Origin: Entomospira culicis
GTDB taxonomy: Bacteria; Spirochaetota; Spirochaetia; WRBN01
Direction: 5' to 3'
Length of the DNA stretch: 64,000 nucleotides
Assembly (NCBI RefSeq): GCF_028748145.1
Contig: NZ_CP118181.1
Coordinates: 992,211-1,056,210 of the forward strand
A program made the translations under genes and the position numbers. Under the pieces are notes generated by a model. That model had not been told where the DNA came from. It was given only the letters and a program-made list of their open reading frames with translations, and did no database searches. Shown in pieces: positions 35,086-43,053 of the stretch; position 1 is the stretch's first letter, and every line of letters begins with the position of its first letter.

Positions 35086-36423
35086 ATGTCTGCAAAAGAA
35101 GAGAGCTGGAGCTCGAATTTTGGCTTTATGATGGCGATGATCGGTAGTGCGGTGGGCTTGGGAAGCATCTGGCGCTTTCCCTACATGGTAGCGCAAAGTG
35201 GTGGCAGTGCCTTTATCTTTATCTATGTAACAATGATGTTGGTCGTGGGCATTATTGGCATGGCGGTAGAGACGGCCTTAGGGCGCAACAGTGGTGTAGA
35301 TGCCGTGGATAGCTATGCCAAAATAGCCCCGAAAAGCAAGATTTTGGGTTATATACCCGTATTAACGGGATTTTTATTAGCCACCATCTACACGGTGTTG
35401 GGTGGTTGGGCGCTCTCTTACTTTGCACAATCGCTCTTTTTTCAGCTAGGAAATAACGATTTTGAAGCATTTCGCGTCAGTCAAGAGCCTCTTTTCTGGC
35501 AGATTCTCTTCCTCTTTTTAACAATGTTAATTTTGAGTTTAGGGGTCTCTAAAGGTATCGAAAAGTACAGCACGTTGATGAATTTTCTGCTTTTAGGGAT
35601 GATCTTAATCATAGTATTCTTCTCCTTACAGCTAGAAGGCGCAATGGCGGGCGTATACTATCTCTTTACGCCTAAATTTGAAGCATTCAAAGATCCAACA
35701 ATTTGGTTGATGGCAACGGGGCAAGCCTTTTTTAGTCTTTCGCTAGGATCTGGGGCGATTCTCACCTACGGAGTTTATGTCGACAAAAAGAGTCCCATTC
35801 TACGATCCAGCGCCATTACCGCCATCGCCTCCATTGTTATGGCGTTGTTGATGGGCTTAGCGATCTTTCCTGCCGTCTTTGCCATGGGACAAGAGCCAAA
35901 CGCAGGTCCTGGACTCCTCTTTGTTACACTGCCTTTAGTCTTTAACAAGATGCCCGGCGGAGCGATCTTCGCGATCCTCTTCTTTGCTGCAACCGTCTTC
36001 GCCGCCCTCACCAGCTCGGTATCGATGATTGAACCTGCATTGCGCCGTATTTCCAACCAAATGAATATCAGCCGAACAAAAACGACATGGTCGCTCTTTG
36101 CCATATTGGTCGTGCTAGGTGCACCAATGGCACTTGCCCCTGGACTGCTATCTTCGGTTAAGATTCTTGGACTAAATCTTTTCGACACAATGAATTTCTT
36201 AATCGACAAAATCATGATGCCCTTCAATGGAATTGTTACCTTTATCTTAGCAGGCTGGCTCTGGAAAAAACGTGGCATCGTTACCGAGCTCTTAGGCGAA
36301 GAGAAGAGCAACTCTGCATTCGGCACGTTCTTATTATGGCTCGTACGCTTGATTGCTCCCACCTTAGTAGCTATCGCGGTACTTAAGCCACTATATGATT
36401 ATATTATCACAAAACTTCATTAA
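35086..36423 (+). CDS. Na+-dependent NSS-family amino-acid transporter 2, probably aromatic/His
   Basis: The 445-residue paralogue of the preceding transporter has the same signatures: SAVGLGSIWRFPYMVAQSGGSAF in TM1, ATGQAFFSLSLGSGAILTYGVY in TM6, and LAGWLWKKRGIVTEL near the end. I chose the ATG at 35086 (AAGGAG 5 bases upstream); an in-frame GTG at 35080 overlaps the ribosome-binding site. The TM1 sequence differs from transporter 1 at the SNGGG/QSGGS position, close to the substrate site, which fits a different substrate. The leader peptide points to Phe, Tyr or His. It is closed by a terminator at 36451. Confidence 0.92.
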   Translation: MSAKEESWSSNFGFMMAMIGSAVGLGSIWRFPYMVAQSGGSAFIFIYVTMMLVVGIIGMAVETALGRNSGVDAVDSYAKIAPKSKILGYIPVLTGFLLATIYTVLGGWALSYFAQSLFFQLGNNDFEAFRVSQEPLFWQILFLFLTMLILSLGVSKGIEKYSTLMNFLLLGMILIIVFFSLQLEGAMAGVYYLFTPKFEAFKDPTIWLMATGQAFFSLSLGSGAILTYGVYVDKKSPILRSSAITAIASIVMALLMGLAIFPAVFAMGQEPNAGPGLLFVTLPLVFNKMPGGAIFAILFFAATVFAALTSSVSMIEPALRRISNQMNISRTKTTWSLFAILVVLGAPMALAPGLLSSVKILGLNLFDTMNFLIDKIMMPFNGIVTFILAGWLWKKRGIVTELLGEEKSNSAFGTFLLWLVRLIAPTLVAIAVLKPLYDYIITKLH

Positions 36424-36450
36424 ATATCAATATTTATACACTTTTTTATT

Positions 36451-36475
36451 AAAGAGACCTCTGGGTCTCTTTTTC
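36451..36475 (+). terminator. intrinsic terminator after NSS transporter 2
   Basis: AAAGAGACC (36451-36459) pairs with GGTCTCTTT (36464-36472) around a 4-base loop, followed by further T's. Confidence 0.85.
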
Positions 36476-36501
36476 TATATACGCTTTTATCTAAATAACA
36501 T

Positions 36502-36531
36502 TTGACAAATCGCTCTTTTGCCCTTTATAAT
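36502..36531 (+). promoter_or_regulatory. consensus sigma-70 promoter for the PTS EIIC gene
   Basis: Perfect TTGACA (36502-36507) and perfect TATAAT (36526-36531) are separated by 18 bases. AAGGAG follows about 8 bases before the ATG at 36570. Confidence 0.7.
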
Positions 36532-36569
36532 GATAGGTAGATAAGAACATATTTCTAAGGAGAAAATAG

Positions 36570-37880
36570 ATGAGTGATGCATTAATGGAGAATAAGTTTA
36601 TTCAAGTCATTACAAAAATTTCGATGAAAGTGGGACAACAGCGCCATCTTTCGGCAATTAAGGAGAGTTTCATCTTGGTGATGCCCCTCTTTTTAATGGC
36701 TGGTTTGGCGGTTATGGTGAGCTTTGCCCTACTACCGATGATCATTAAGGAGAATGTCGAACTCCTGACCAAACTACAAGGATGGGGTGCCGCCATCAAC
36801 AACGGTACACTGCAGATTAGCGCCCTGCTTATCGCCCCGAGCATTGGCTATATTCTGGCGAAAAATGCTAAGTTTGAAGGGCCCTTAGTTGCGGGAATCG
36901 TCTCGCTGGCATCTTTTGTGATGCTCTCGCCCAGTAGCGTCAGCTACGTCGATGCCAACGGCATAGAGCAAACCATCGGTGGAGTGTTAAACTTTGGCGA
37001 TATCGGCTCTAATGGCTTAATTGGTGGTATCGTGGTCGGCTTAATCGCTAGCGAAGTCTTAATGTTCTTTGCCAAGATGAACCTCAAAATTAAACTAGGG
37101 CCAGACGTTCCCTCTGGTGTTGCCCGCTCCTTTGAGGTACTCCTACCCATCCTCATCACCTTGAGCTTACTCTCTTTGGGCTCTCTGCTCCTACAGTTGC
37201 TTACGGGAAAAGATCTCATGCAGATGATCGTCTTCCTTATCCAAACACCGCTCTCGAAGGTTAATAACTCTATATTAGGATTGATGTTACTCTTTGGTAT
37301 GGGCATCTTCCTCTTTAGTTTGGGTATTCACCATACGGTTATTCGCGCGCCGTTTGTCGACCCCATTATGACCGCCAACATGAACGAAAATACCCTCGCC
37401 TTTGCCAACGGACAAGCCCCCGAGCATATCCTCACCGGTGGCTTTATCGACATTTTTGCCCAAATGGGTGGTGCGGGTGCAACCATCTCGCTGGTTATTG
37501 CGATGATCCTCTTTACCAAACATAAAAATTCCAACCAACTAGGAAAACTCTCGCTCGCGCCCGCGCTCTTCAACATCAACGAGCCAATCATCTTTGGCTA
37601 CCCCATCGTCTACAACCTTCCCTTAATGATTCCCTTTGTGCTGATCCCGCTTTTTAACATGGGAGTGGGCTATATCTTAATGAGAATCGGCATTGTACCA
37701 CTAACGGTAGTGGCTGTGCCTTGGACAACCCCACCGATCTTTAGTGGTGTTATCGCCACGCAATCTTGGATTGGCGGTGCAGTGCAGGCGGTGCTAATTG
37801 CCATCAATGTGATGATGTACCTGCCGTTTATGAAGATAAGCGAGAATATCGAACGGAAGATGGCGCAACAATCGCAATAA
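36570..37880 (+). CDS. PTS EIIC permease, lactose/cellobiose family, orphan
   Basis: The 436-residue membrane protein forms the sugar channel of a PTS enzyme II. It has about ten hydrophobic segments and the family motifs GIHHTVIRAPFVDP and LFNINEPIIFGYPIVYN; the N-P-x-x-x-G-x-P-type segment marks the substrate site of the Lac family (cellobiose, chitobiose, lactose). No EIIA or EIIB gene lies beside it, so it must use EIIA/EIIB encoded elsewhere or a substrate not phosphorylated in the normal way. It has its own consensus promoter and terminator and is a single-gene unit. The exact sugar cannot be read from the sequence. Confidence 0.93.
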   Translation: MSDALMENKFIQVITKISMKVGQQRHLSAIKESFILVMPLFLMAGLAVMVSFALLPMIIKENVELLTKLQGWGAAINNGTLQISALLIAPSIGYILAKNAKFEGPLVAGIVSLASFVMLSPSSVSYVDANGIEQTIGGVLNFGDIGSNGLIGGIVVGLIASEVLMFFAKMNLKIKLGPDVPSGVARSFEVLLPILITLSLLSLGSLLLQLLTGKDLMQMIVFLIQTPLSKVNNSILGLMLLFGMGIFLFSLGIHHTVIRAPFVDPIMTANMNENTLAFANGQAPEHILTGGFIDIFAQMGGAGATISLVIAMILFTKHKNSNQLGKLSLAPALFNINEPIIFGYPIVYNLPLMIPFVLIPLFNMGVGYILMRIGIVPLTVVAVPWTTPPIFSGVIATQSWIGGAVQAVLIAINVMMYLPFMKISENIERKMAQQSQ

Positions 37881-37895
37881 CATAAACATTAACGA

Positions 37896-37922
37896 CCACT
37901 CCAGTAAGCGAGTGGGTTTTTT
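37896..37922 (+). terminator. intrinsic terminator after PTS EIIC
   Basis: CCACTC (37896-37901) pairs with GAGTGG (37910-37915), followed by GTTTTTT. It directly abuts the first copy of the 41-bp direct repeat. Confidence 0.8.
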
Positions 37923-37963
37923 ATACTCTTAGTATAGCACAGGGCGCGCGAAGTGTCAAAGGG
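37923..37963. repeat. 41-bp direct repeat, copy 1 (downstream of vapD)
   Basis: It is identical over 41 bases to the copy at 38236-38276. Both begin ATACTCTTAGTATAGCAC and end GTGTCAAAGGG. On the minus strand it carries TTGACA (37954-37959) and TATACT (37931-37936) at 17-base spacing. The vapD stop codon (37956-37958) lies inside the -35 box. A transcript from this copy would run into the EIIC terminator region and antisense to EIIC. Confidence 0.95.
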
Positions 37964-38237
37964 CGGGAGCGAGATCGTTGTTTTCTTCGATGCGTAGCAT
38001 GCGGATGTCGGTAACCGAGCCTTTAAGCCAAGGGAATTGGGCGCTCATTTTGTTTACCGCCATAACGGTTTTTACCGCGTCGATGCCCTCGTCGCCGAAG
38101 TAGACACTGCCTTGCTGGCGAGTGAAGCCGTGGGTGGCGAGGAAATTTTTTATCTCGGCATAGGCGTTATGATAGGTATTGCCGGGATAGAGGCGCTCTA
38201 AGTCGCTAATTTTTAAATCAAAAGTAATCGCGTACAT
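37956..38237 (-). CDS. vapD: VapD-like protein (Cas2-fold, toxin-type endoribonuclease family)
   Basis: The 93-residue protein begins MYAITFDLKISDLERLY and continues HNAYAEIKNFLATHGFTRQQGSVYFG, then AVNKMSAQFPWLKGSVTDIRMLRIEE. It matches the VapD family in order and length, including the N-terminal Asp of FDLK that is the key acidic residue. VapD has a Cas2-like ferredoxin fold and in some bacteria is an RNA-cleaving toxin. The ATG lies exactly 7 bases after the TATACT -10 box, with no ribosome-binding site, so the mRNA should be leaderless. No VapX-like antitoxin is evident. The gene is bracketed by 41-bp direct repeats. Confidence 0.9.
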   Translation of the reverse strand: MYAITFDLKISDLERLYPGNTYHNAYAEIKNFLATHGFTRQQGSVYFGDEGIDAVKTVMAVNKMSAQFPWLKGSVTDIRMLRIEENNDLAPAL

Positions 38238-38276
38238 ACTCTTAGTATAGCACAGGGCGCGCGAAGTGTCAAAGGG
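38236..38276. repeat. 41-bp direct repeat, copy 2 (upstream of vapD)
   Basis: This is the second identical copy. It carries the promoter of vapD and overlaps the first two bases of its start codon. Recombination between the copies would remove a 313-bp unit containing all of vapD. Confidence 0.95.
38244..38272 (-). promoter_or_regulatory. promoter producing leaderless vapD mRNA
   Basis: On the minus strand TTGACA (38267-38272) and TATACT (38244-38249) are 17 bases apart; the A of the vapD ATG (38237) is at the expected transcription start. Confidence 0.7.
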
Positions 38277-38296
38277 GGACACTGCCCCCTAAAAAA

Positions 38297-39124
38297 CTAC
38301 ACTAGTCGAACATTATCAATACGAGCGATTTGTACACGATATTTTTTAACATGTTTTAATACAACATACAAATCTGCTTCAATCATAGTTCCATCAGGAA
38401 GTCCATTCGTGTATTGCTCCGCAAATACATTATCAACAATAGATGGATGTAATGTTAATGGATGACTCTTTCCCGTCTCATCAACATAATCCCACATCAA
38501 ATGACTACTTACTTTTTCTCCCTTAAAAGCATGAAAAGTCAACATCGTTTTTACATTTATTTTTAAAATCTGCCCCTTATTCTTCTGAGGTAAATATGCT
38601 TGACTTTTAGCATCTACAAAATAATCCCCCACTTTATCTCTTGTAATTACATACACAAGATCGGGATCTTCTGACACTCTTAATTCCATGATATCAACCC
38701 CAAACCGAAAAGCACCCTCAAGCATTCCGTTAAAGTAAATATTGAATTTGGGGTCTATATAAAGGTTCTTAGCCTTTGTATCTTCAGGTAAAAGATTGTC
38801 GCCAAGCATAAAATCTGGTTCTTCTGAAGTGGTTAATTTCCCTTTAATTACTTTAAAAAGAACTCTTAGAGCTTCTTTTAAGACATCGTTTAGCATATCT
38901 CCCGATGCAGCAATCAAAATATCTTGAATAAAAGATCCTCGCCCAAATGGCTTAACACTAAGATCAACTCTCTCTAAAGACAAACAACTTAATCCATTAG
39001 AAAGAAAATTATTAAAATGTACTAATTGTTGACGATAAAAATTGAGGCTAATATTCTGCCTATCTACCTCAACTCCCTTTAACGTGAAACGAATGATCTC
39101 TTGATCCCGATTTGTAGTACCCAT
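38297..39124 (-). CDS. unknown 275-residue protein
   Basis: I do not recognise this protein. It is soluble, without signal peptide or membrane helix, and has a mixed alpha/beta look: RFTLKGVEVDRQNISLNFY at the start, then LSVKPFGRGSFIQDILIAAS, where P-x-x-x-G-S-F-x-x-x-I recalls short motifs in some accessory-region proteins. The end is rich in beta strands (KKYRVQIARIDNVRLV). The ATG at 39124 has GGAGG 7 bases upstream. The gene is more A+T-rich than its housekeeping neighbours and lies between vapD and a restriction-modification gene, so it is probably accessory. Its 5' UTR matches the spacer-like sequence of the CRISPR-repeat RNA directly upstream. Confidence 0.8.
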   Translation of the reverse strand: MGTTNRDQEIIRFTLKGVEVDRQNISLNFYRQQLVHFNNFLSNGLSCLSLERVDLSVKPFGRGSFIQDILIAASGDMLNDVLKEALRVLFKVIKGKLTTSEEPDFMLGDNLLPEDTKAKNLYIDPKFNIYFNGMLEGAFRFGVDIMELRVSEDPDLVYVITRDKVGDYFVDAKSQAYLPQKNKGQILKINVKTMLTFHAFKGEKVSSHLMWDYVDETGKSHPLTLHPSIVDNVFAEQYTNGLPDGTMIEADLYVVLKHVKKYRVQIARIDNVRLV

Positions 39125-39180
39125 GACACTACCTCCATAATTTGTTTTATTCTCCAATACATAAACAGGAGAATACCCTA

Positions 39181-39210
39181 ATTATACTCTATTTAAACGC
39201 TATTTGTCAA
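39181..39210 (-). promoter_or_regulatory. consensus promoter of the unknown 275-residue gene
   Basis: On the minus strand TTGACA (39205-39210) and perfect TATAAT (39181-39186) are 18 bases apart; the start codon is 57 bases downstream. The spacer-matching sequence (39129-39162) lies in this 5' UTR and covers the ribosome-binding site. Confidence 0.7.
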
Positions 39211-39220
39211 GCGATAACAA

Positions 39221-39247
39221 TAAAAAAGGCAATCAAAATGATTGCCT
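39221..39247 (-). terminator. intrinsic terminator, 33 bases after the CRISPR repeat
   Basis: On the minus strand AGGCAATCA pairs perfectly with TGATTGCCT around a 3-base loop and is followed by TTTTTT. It separates the CRISPR-repeat RNA and the restriction-modification gene from the next promoter. Confidence 0.85.
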
Positions 39248-39280
39248 CGTAAAAAAGATGTTGTTTATACTCCAATACAT

Positions 39281-39312
39281 GTTTCAATTCATGCCCTCGC
39301 GCGGAGGGCAAC
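39281..39312 (-). CRISPR. solitary type I-C-like CRISPR repeat
   Basis: On the minus strand the 32-base unit starts GTTGCCCTCC, has a palindromic centre (GCCCTC-CGCGC-GAGGGC) and ends ATGAATTGAAAC. Length, stem and 3' end agree with type I-C repeats. No second copy occurs within the intergenic region and no cas gene is in the window, so this is not a normal array. Confidence 0.65.
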
Positions 39313-39378
39313 AATTGTATTCATTTACGTTCCAGTGCACATTTTGGAGTAAAAACCAAATACACTTTTCTAAACCAC

Positions 39379-39408
39379 AGCATACCACAACTCACAATAA
39401 AAAATCAA
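39379..39408 (-). promoter_or_regulatory. promoter candidate for the CRISPR-repeat RNA
   Basis: On the minus strand TTGATT (39403-39408) and TATGCT (39379-39384) are 18 bases apart. The predicted transcript starts near 39372, about 60 bases before the repeat. Confidence 0.4.
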
Positions 39409-39425
39409 CGGTCTCTGGCATGGGG

Positions 39426-42400
39426 TTACTCCTTGGTGGGTTTGGGCGTGGCGCGCACAAGGGCGATCTGATCATCGGTTAAGCCATAGAGGGCAAAGAT
39501 GTAGGCATCCAGCTCTTGCTCTAAGGCGCGTGATGAGGTGAGGGCCTGCTTGGCGGCGATAATCTGATCGACCAGAGCAACCACGTGCGCCTCTTGTGCT
39601 GGCGTGGGCTCGATGATGGGGATGCGTGATGTTAGTGGATTATCAAACTGAATGGTACGAATCGCTTTACCTACAATAAAATTATAAACATACCAATTAA
39701 TAAGAGTTGAGTTGAGTAATCCTACTAGATATTTAGAATTTAAATAACTTATGTTTTTCAATTGATTTATCGTATCTACGATTACGTAATCTTCGAGATT
39801 AGGCAAAATATCTACACTTGTTGCCATAATTTTTAACTGTGGGTATGGCTTGGTGATGTGAGCAACAATGCGTTGCACGAGGATTGCATTTGGGTGCAAG
39901 ATAAATGACTCATTTTGAGCAACAATTTCTTGACTCATGTACCCCTTAATACGATCTTTAATGCCATAACGCTCTAGCTCTTTACCGCCTAATACCTTAA
40001 ATCTATCTTCGTGTTGCGTTGTATGCTTTTGTAACGGCGCACCCCTCTTGTTAGTCACAAAGTCATTCAGCACTTTATGACTAGATTTTATCTTAGTACC
40101 CAACTCTATTGTATTTGCCTCGATATTATTTAAGAAAAAGCCAAAGGACTCAACATTTTTTTTATCTATAGGAGTGGGTAAAAAGACCGTTTCCTCTTCT
40201 GATAAAGAGCCTGTATGATAAGAAGTTGGTGTATTTTTGTTATCATATAGATAGACAACCATTTCTAGCTTCACCACCTTCCATACCTTGCCACAATCAT
40301 ATAGTTTTGTTAAATTGGGTAGGATAATTTCTCGTATTCTCGCCCAATTCGAAGCATAAGTTAACGCCTTAGGAACAATAAATCCCCCTTTGCCATTATC
40401 CTTGATTAATCTCTTCATTAAGAGCATAAAGAGTACCGCAGTATCAGTATTATTGATACCATAAAACCGACCAAAAAATTTTCTCTCCGTTGGCGTTAAA
40501 CTCACTCCATACGGTGGGTTGCCTACCACCACATCAAACCCAACAAACGCTCCGCTCTTCTTGTCCAAGCTCTCCGGAAAGAGGTAGCGCCACTCAATAT
40601 CGGCGGGTTTTTGCTCACTGGTCATGCCAAAGAGGATAGGAAATTCTTCCTTTTTCATCTTGGCAATCGCCTTATCTAGCGCTTTACGGTCTTTCGCACT
40701 ACGGGTTTTGATATAGTCATGATGCAGTTGGGTATAACGCTTAATCACCTCGGGTAAGTTGCTTGTTAGTAAGTCATTATCATCTTGCTTATCCTCTAAA
40801 CTAATATGATATAACAAGCTATTGCCCGTTTTAATATTAATGTCGATATTAGGTAGCGTCGCCATCGGCACGTACTCCCGCGTGCTTTTCAGCCTATCCA
40901 GGCTCGCCAACTCCTTCGTTGCATCCATGATATAATAGCTATTCTTCAACAGCTCAATCCACAACCGCAGCCGACATATCTCCACACTATTGGGGTTAAT
41001 GTCCACCCCAAAGAGGTTATGCTCAATGATCTCTACTTTGGCATGGAAGAGCTCTTCTTGAAAGCTTTGTGTATGGCTATCGTACACCGTATAGTGCAGG
41101 GGTTTTTTCGTTGCGCTATTGAGGATCATAATTTCGTCGTTAAGCACCGATAGCGTTAAGCCATCTTTGGGGTGGATATGATCAAACATCATAAAGTCAT
41201 AGCGGATACTAATCAGCTCATTCAGCGCCGAGACCAAAAAGTGTCCCGATCCCACCGCAGGATCTAGCACCGTCAAGCTACGAATAATGCCGTGGAGTTG
41301 CTTCTCCTCCTCCTCATCCATCTTCTTAAAGGCTTTTTTTAACGCGCTATAATCCGCAAAGTTCTCTTGCATTTCGGCATTCACCCGACCCACCAAGGCT
41401 TCTTGCATGCTCTCTTTACAAATATACGTGGTGATAAAGCTTGGCGTATAAAACGATCCGTCCTTATACCCGTTAAGCTTCTCAAAGACATTGCCTAACA
41501 CGCTGGCATTAATCAGCCTACTCTCGATACCTTGCACCTTACTTTTGCCATCGGTCGTAAAGCTGTAGGCGCTCAAGAACTTTAAGAGGTACTCCAGCAA
41601 CGGCATCTCCTTAACGCCCTCGTACGCCAACACCGATCCATGATCCCCTTTATACAACGCTAAAGGTTCATTGTCTAGCGTGGAGATCTCGTCCAAAATA
41701 ATGCCATAAGCATCCTCTTCGTCCTCTCGATAAATCAGATCCACCCGTTTCATAAAGAGCGAGCTATTGAGATACGGGATATGCGTAAACGCACTCTTGA
41801 TCCGCTCTTCGCGATGCTCTGGTTCTTGCGCCAACACCTGAAAAAAGAGATAATCCAAATCGCTCCAACTACCAATCGTCTCCGGATGATACGCCATAAA
41901 GGCGTAGTTCACCCGATTGCTCCCACTAGGATTCGATCGCACATTGACCAAGTGCGCCTCAAAGAGCTTCAAAAAGAGAATGCGGTTAATCCAGACGATT
42001 AAAACTTGAAAGGCCAGCTCATGGATCTCTTCGGTTGGCTTGACTCTAAATTTCTTCCTCAAGATATTGTAATATATCGAGTTCACCGCATCAGGGTTTG
42101 GCACGATAATCTTCATCTTCGCGCCATCGCTCTCCTTCTTTGCCTTCTCATCCACCTGCATCTCGACCTCTTTTAGCCCCATAACATGCAGCAGCTCATG
42201 ATAAAATTTTGCATTGAGGCTATTAGCATCCAAATACGCGCTATGCCCCAGCCAAACAGGTGCAGAAAAAAAGTGATAGAGCACATTCCACTTCTCATCT
42301 TCAAGCGCCTCGATATCGTCGATGGGGTTCAAATCCAGCAGGTAGCACTTCTCTTTAAAGTGCTCTACACCAACTTCCGTAATGTAATCCTCGATAATAG

Positions 42401-42989
42401 GATAATTCTCTTGGCTGCTCTTAATGTCGCTCTGAACCTTCGCCAAATTTGTCTTAACACCATTATACGTAAAGGATTGCGTAACTAACGCGTAAAAATG
42501 TTCTTCTTTCCACACCAGCCACGTAAAGCCATTACTAATCATCACCTGTTTAATGGACATACTTCGCTGAAACGTGGGGGTGGTCTTCTTATCCTTAATG
42601 ATTTCATTTAAGTAATAATAGATAAGTTGTTGCAACGCCTTCTTATTGAGATCTGCTAAAGAGACCATCTCCGATGTCTTGACTTTCTTACACTCAAGCA
42701 ACGTAACCAGCGCATCACTACTATTCTTAACGATGAGGTCATAATTATCGCCTTTATTAAGGTCTAACTTACCGCCAAGCTCTTTGATAGGTTGCGCCAT
42801 TAACTCTTGTATGGCATGCTCCACCGAACTTTCCGATAGCTTCTCTGCTTTGATTCTCACAATCTCTCGATGATAGGCCTTAAATCGCTTTAAGAAAGCA
42901 TCTCTATCTACCGACTCAATCGCGCTATCCAACCAAGTTTGCCCTAAAAAATCTCTCAACGACTCCACACTAAACAGTTGATTACTCAT
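39426..42989 (-). CDS. type IIG restriction-modification enzyme (Eco57I-like)
   Basis: The 1187-residue single-chain enzyme should both cut and methylate DNA. The N-terminal nuclease shows Asp84 (YDLIVKN) and Glu99-x-Lys101 (LLECKKV), a PD-(D/E)xK pattern. The adenine methyltransferase has motif I LDPAVGSGHFLVSAL near residue 575, FGVDINPNSVEICRLRLWIELL, and the catalytic NPPY (DVVVGNPPYGVSL) near 823. The C-terminal part (about 1000-1187) is the target-recognition domain. TLTSRIPIIEPTPAQEAHVVALVDQIIAAKQAL at its end is typical of such subunits. AAGGA precedes the ATG and a strong promoter lies at 43024-43053. It appears intact. Confidence 0.93.
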   Translation of the reverse strand: MSNQLFSVESLRDFLGQTWLDSAIESVDRDAFLKRFKAYHREIVRIKAEKLSESSVEHAIQELMAQPIKELGGKLDLNKGDNYDLIVKNSSDALVTLLECKKVKTSEMVSLADLNKKALQQLIYYYLNEIIKDKKTTPTFQRSMSIKQVMISNGFTWLVWKEEHFYALVTQSFTYNGVKTNLAKVQSDIKSSQENYPIIEDYITEVGVEHFKEKCYLLDLNPIDDIEALEDEKWNVLYHFFSAPVWLGHSAYLDANSLNAKFYHELLHVMGLKEVEMQVDEKAKKESDGAKMKIIVPNPDAVNSIYYNILRKKFRVKPTEEIHELAFQVLIVWINRILFLKLFEAHLVNVRSNPSGSNRVNYAFMAYHPETIGSWSDLDYLFFQVLAQEPEHREERIKSAFTHIPYLNSSLFMKRVDLIYREDEEDAYGIILDEISTLDNEPLALYKGDHGSVLAYEGVKEMPLLEYLLKFLSAYSFTTDGKSKVQGIESRLINASVLGNVFEKLNGYKDGSFYTPSFITTYICKESMQEALVGRVNAEMQENFADYSALKKAFKKMDEEEEKQLHGIIRSLTVLDPAVGSGHFLVSALNELISIRYDFMMFDHIHPKDGLTLSVLNDEIMILNSATKKPLHYTVYDSHTQSFQEELFHAKVEIIEHNLFGVDINPNSVEICRLRLWIELLKNSYYIMDATKELASLDRLKSTREYVPMATLPNIDINIKTGNSLLYHISLEDKQDDNDLLTSNLPEVIKRYTQLHHDYIKTRSAKDRKALDKAIAKMKKEEFPILFGMTSEQKPADIEWRYLFPESLDKKSGAFVGFDVVVGNPPYGVSLTPTERKFFGRFYGINNTDTAVLFMLLMKRLIKDNGKGGFIVPKALTYASNWARIREIILPNLTKLYDCGKVWKVVKLEMVVYLYDNKNTPTSYHTGSLSEEETVFLPTPIDKKNVESFGFFLNNIEANTIELGTKIKSSHKVLNDFVTNKRGAPLQKHTTQHEDRFKVLGGKELERYGIKDRIKGYMSQEIVAQNESFILHPNAILVQRIVAHITKPYPQLKIMATSVDILPNLEDYVIVDTINQLKNISYLNSKYLVGLLNSTLINWYVYNFIVGKAIRTIQFDNPLTSRIPIIEPTPAQEAHVVALVDQIIAAKQALTSSRALEQELDAYIFALYGLTDDQIALVRATPKPTKE

Positions 42990-43023
42990 CCTCTATCCTT
43001 TTTTCTCATTAACAATGTAACTC

Positions 43024-43053
43024 ATTATAATGCACTCTTTCATCCACTGTCAA
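43024..43053 (-). promoter_or_regulatory. consensus promoter of the type IIG enzyme gene
   Basis: On the minus strand TTGACA (43048-43053) and perfect TATAAT (43024-43029) are 18 bases apart. In the rest of this 228-base divergent region I see no leader ORF or terminator. Confidence 0.65.

Larger units (their letters stand above)
39221..39372 (-). ncRNA. candidate crRNA-like regulatory RNA with a single CRISPR repeat
   Basis: A promoter (39379-39408), one 32-base type I-C-like repeat (39281-39312), 33 bases of spacer-like sequence (39248-39280) and a terminator hairpin (39221-39247) follow each other on the minus strand. The spacer-like 5' end matches 16 of 17 bases of the 5' UTR of the next gene (39146-39162), after a TTT that could serve as PAM. 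The layout is like CreA/CreR crRNA-resembling regulators, which guide Cascade to a promoter region. The existence and processing of the RNA are inferred, and the cas genes would have to be elsewhere. Confidence 0.5.

Noticed and set aside
35775-36362. 195-codon minus-strand frame inside NSS transporter 2 (a similar one lies at 34123-34692)
   Set aside because: Antisense frames of this kind occur in the same place in paralogous transporters because the coding strands are similar. They have no start signals.
37923-38276. Target-site duplication of an insertion sequence around vapD
   Set aside because: 41 bp is too long for a usual target duplication. There are no terminal inverted repeats or transposase, and the repeat is itself the vapD promoter.
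39125-39425. A normal CRISPR array
   Set aside because: Only one repeat copy is present, with no second repeat at spacer distance on either side; a terminator hairpin takes that place.
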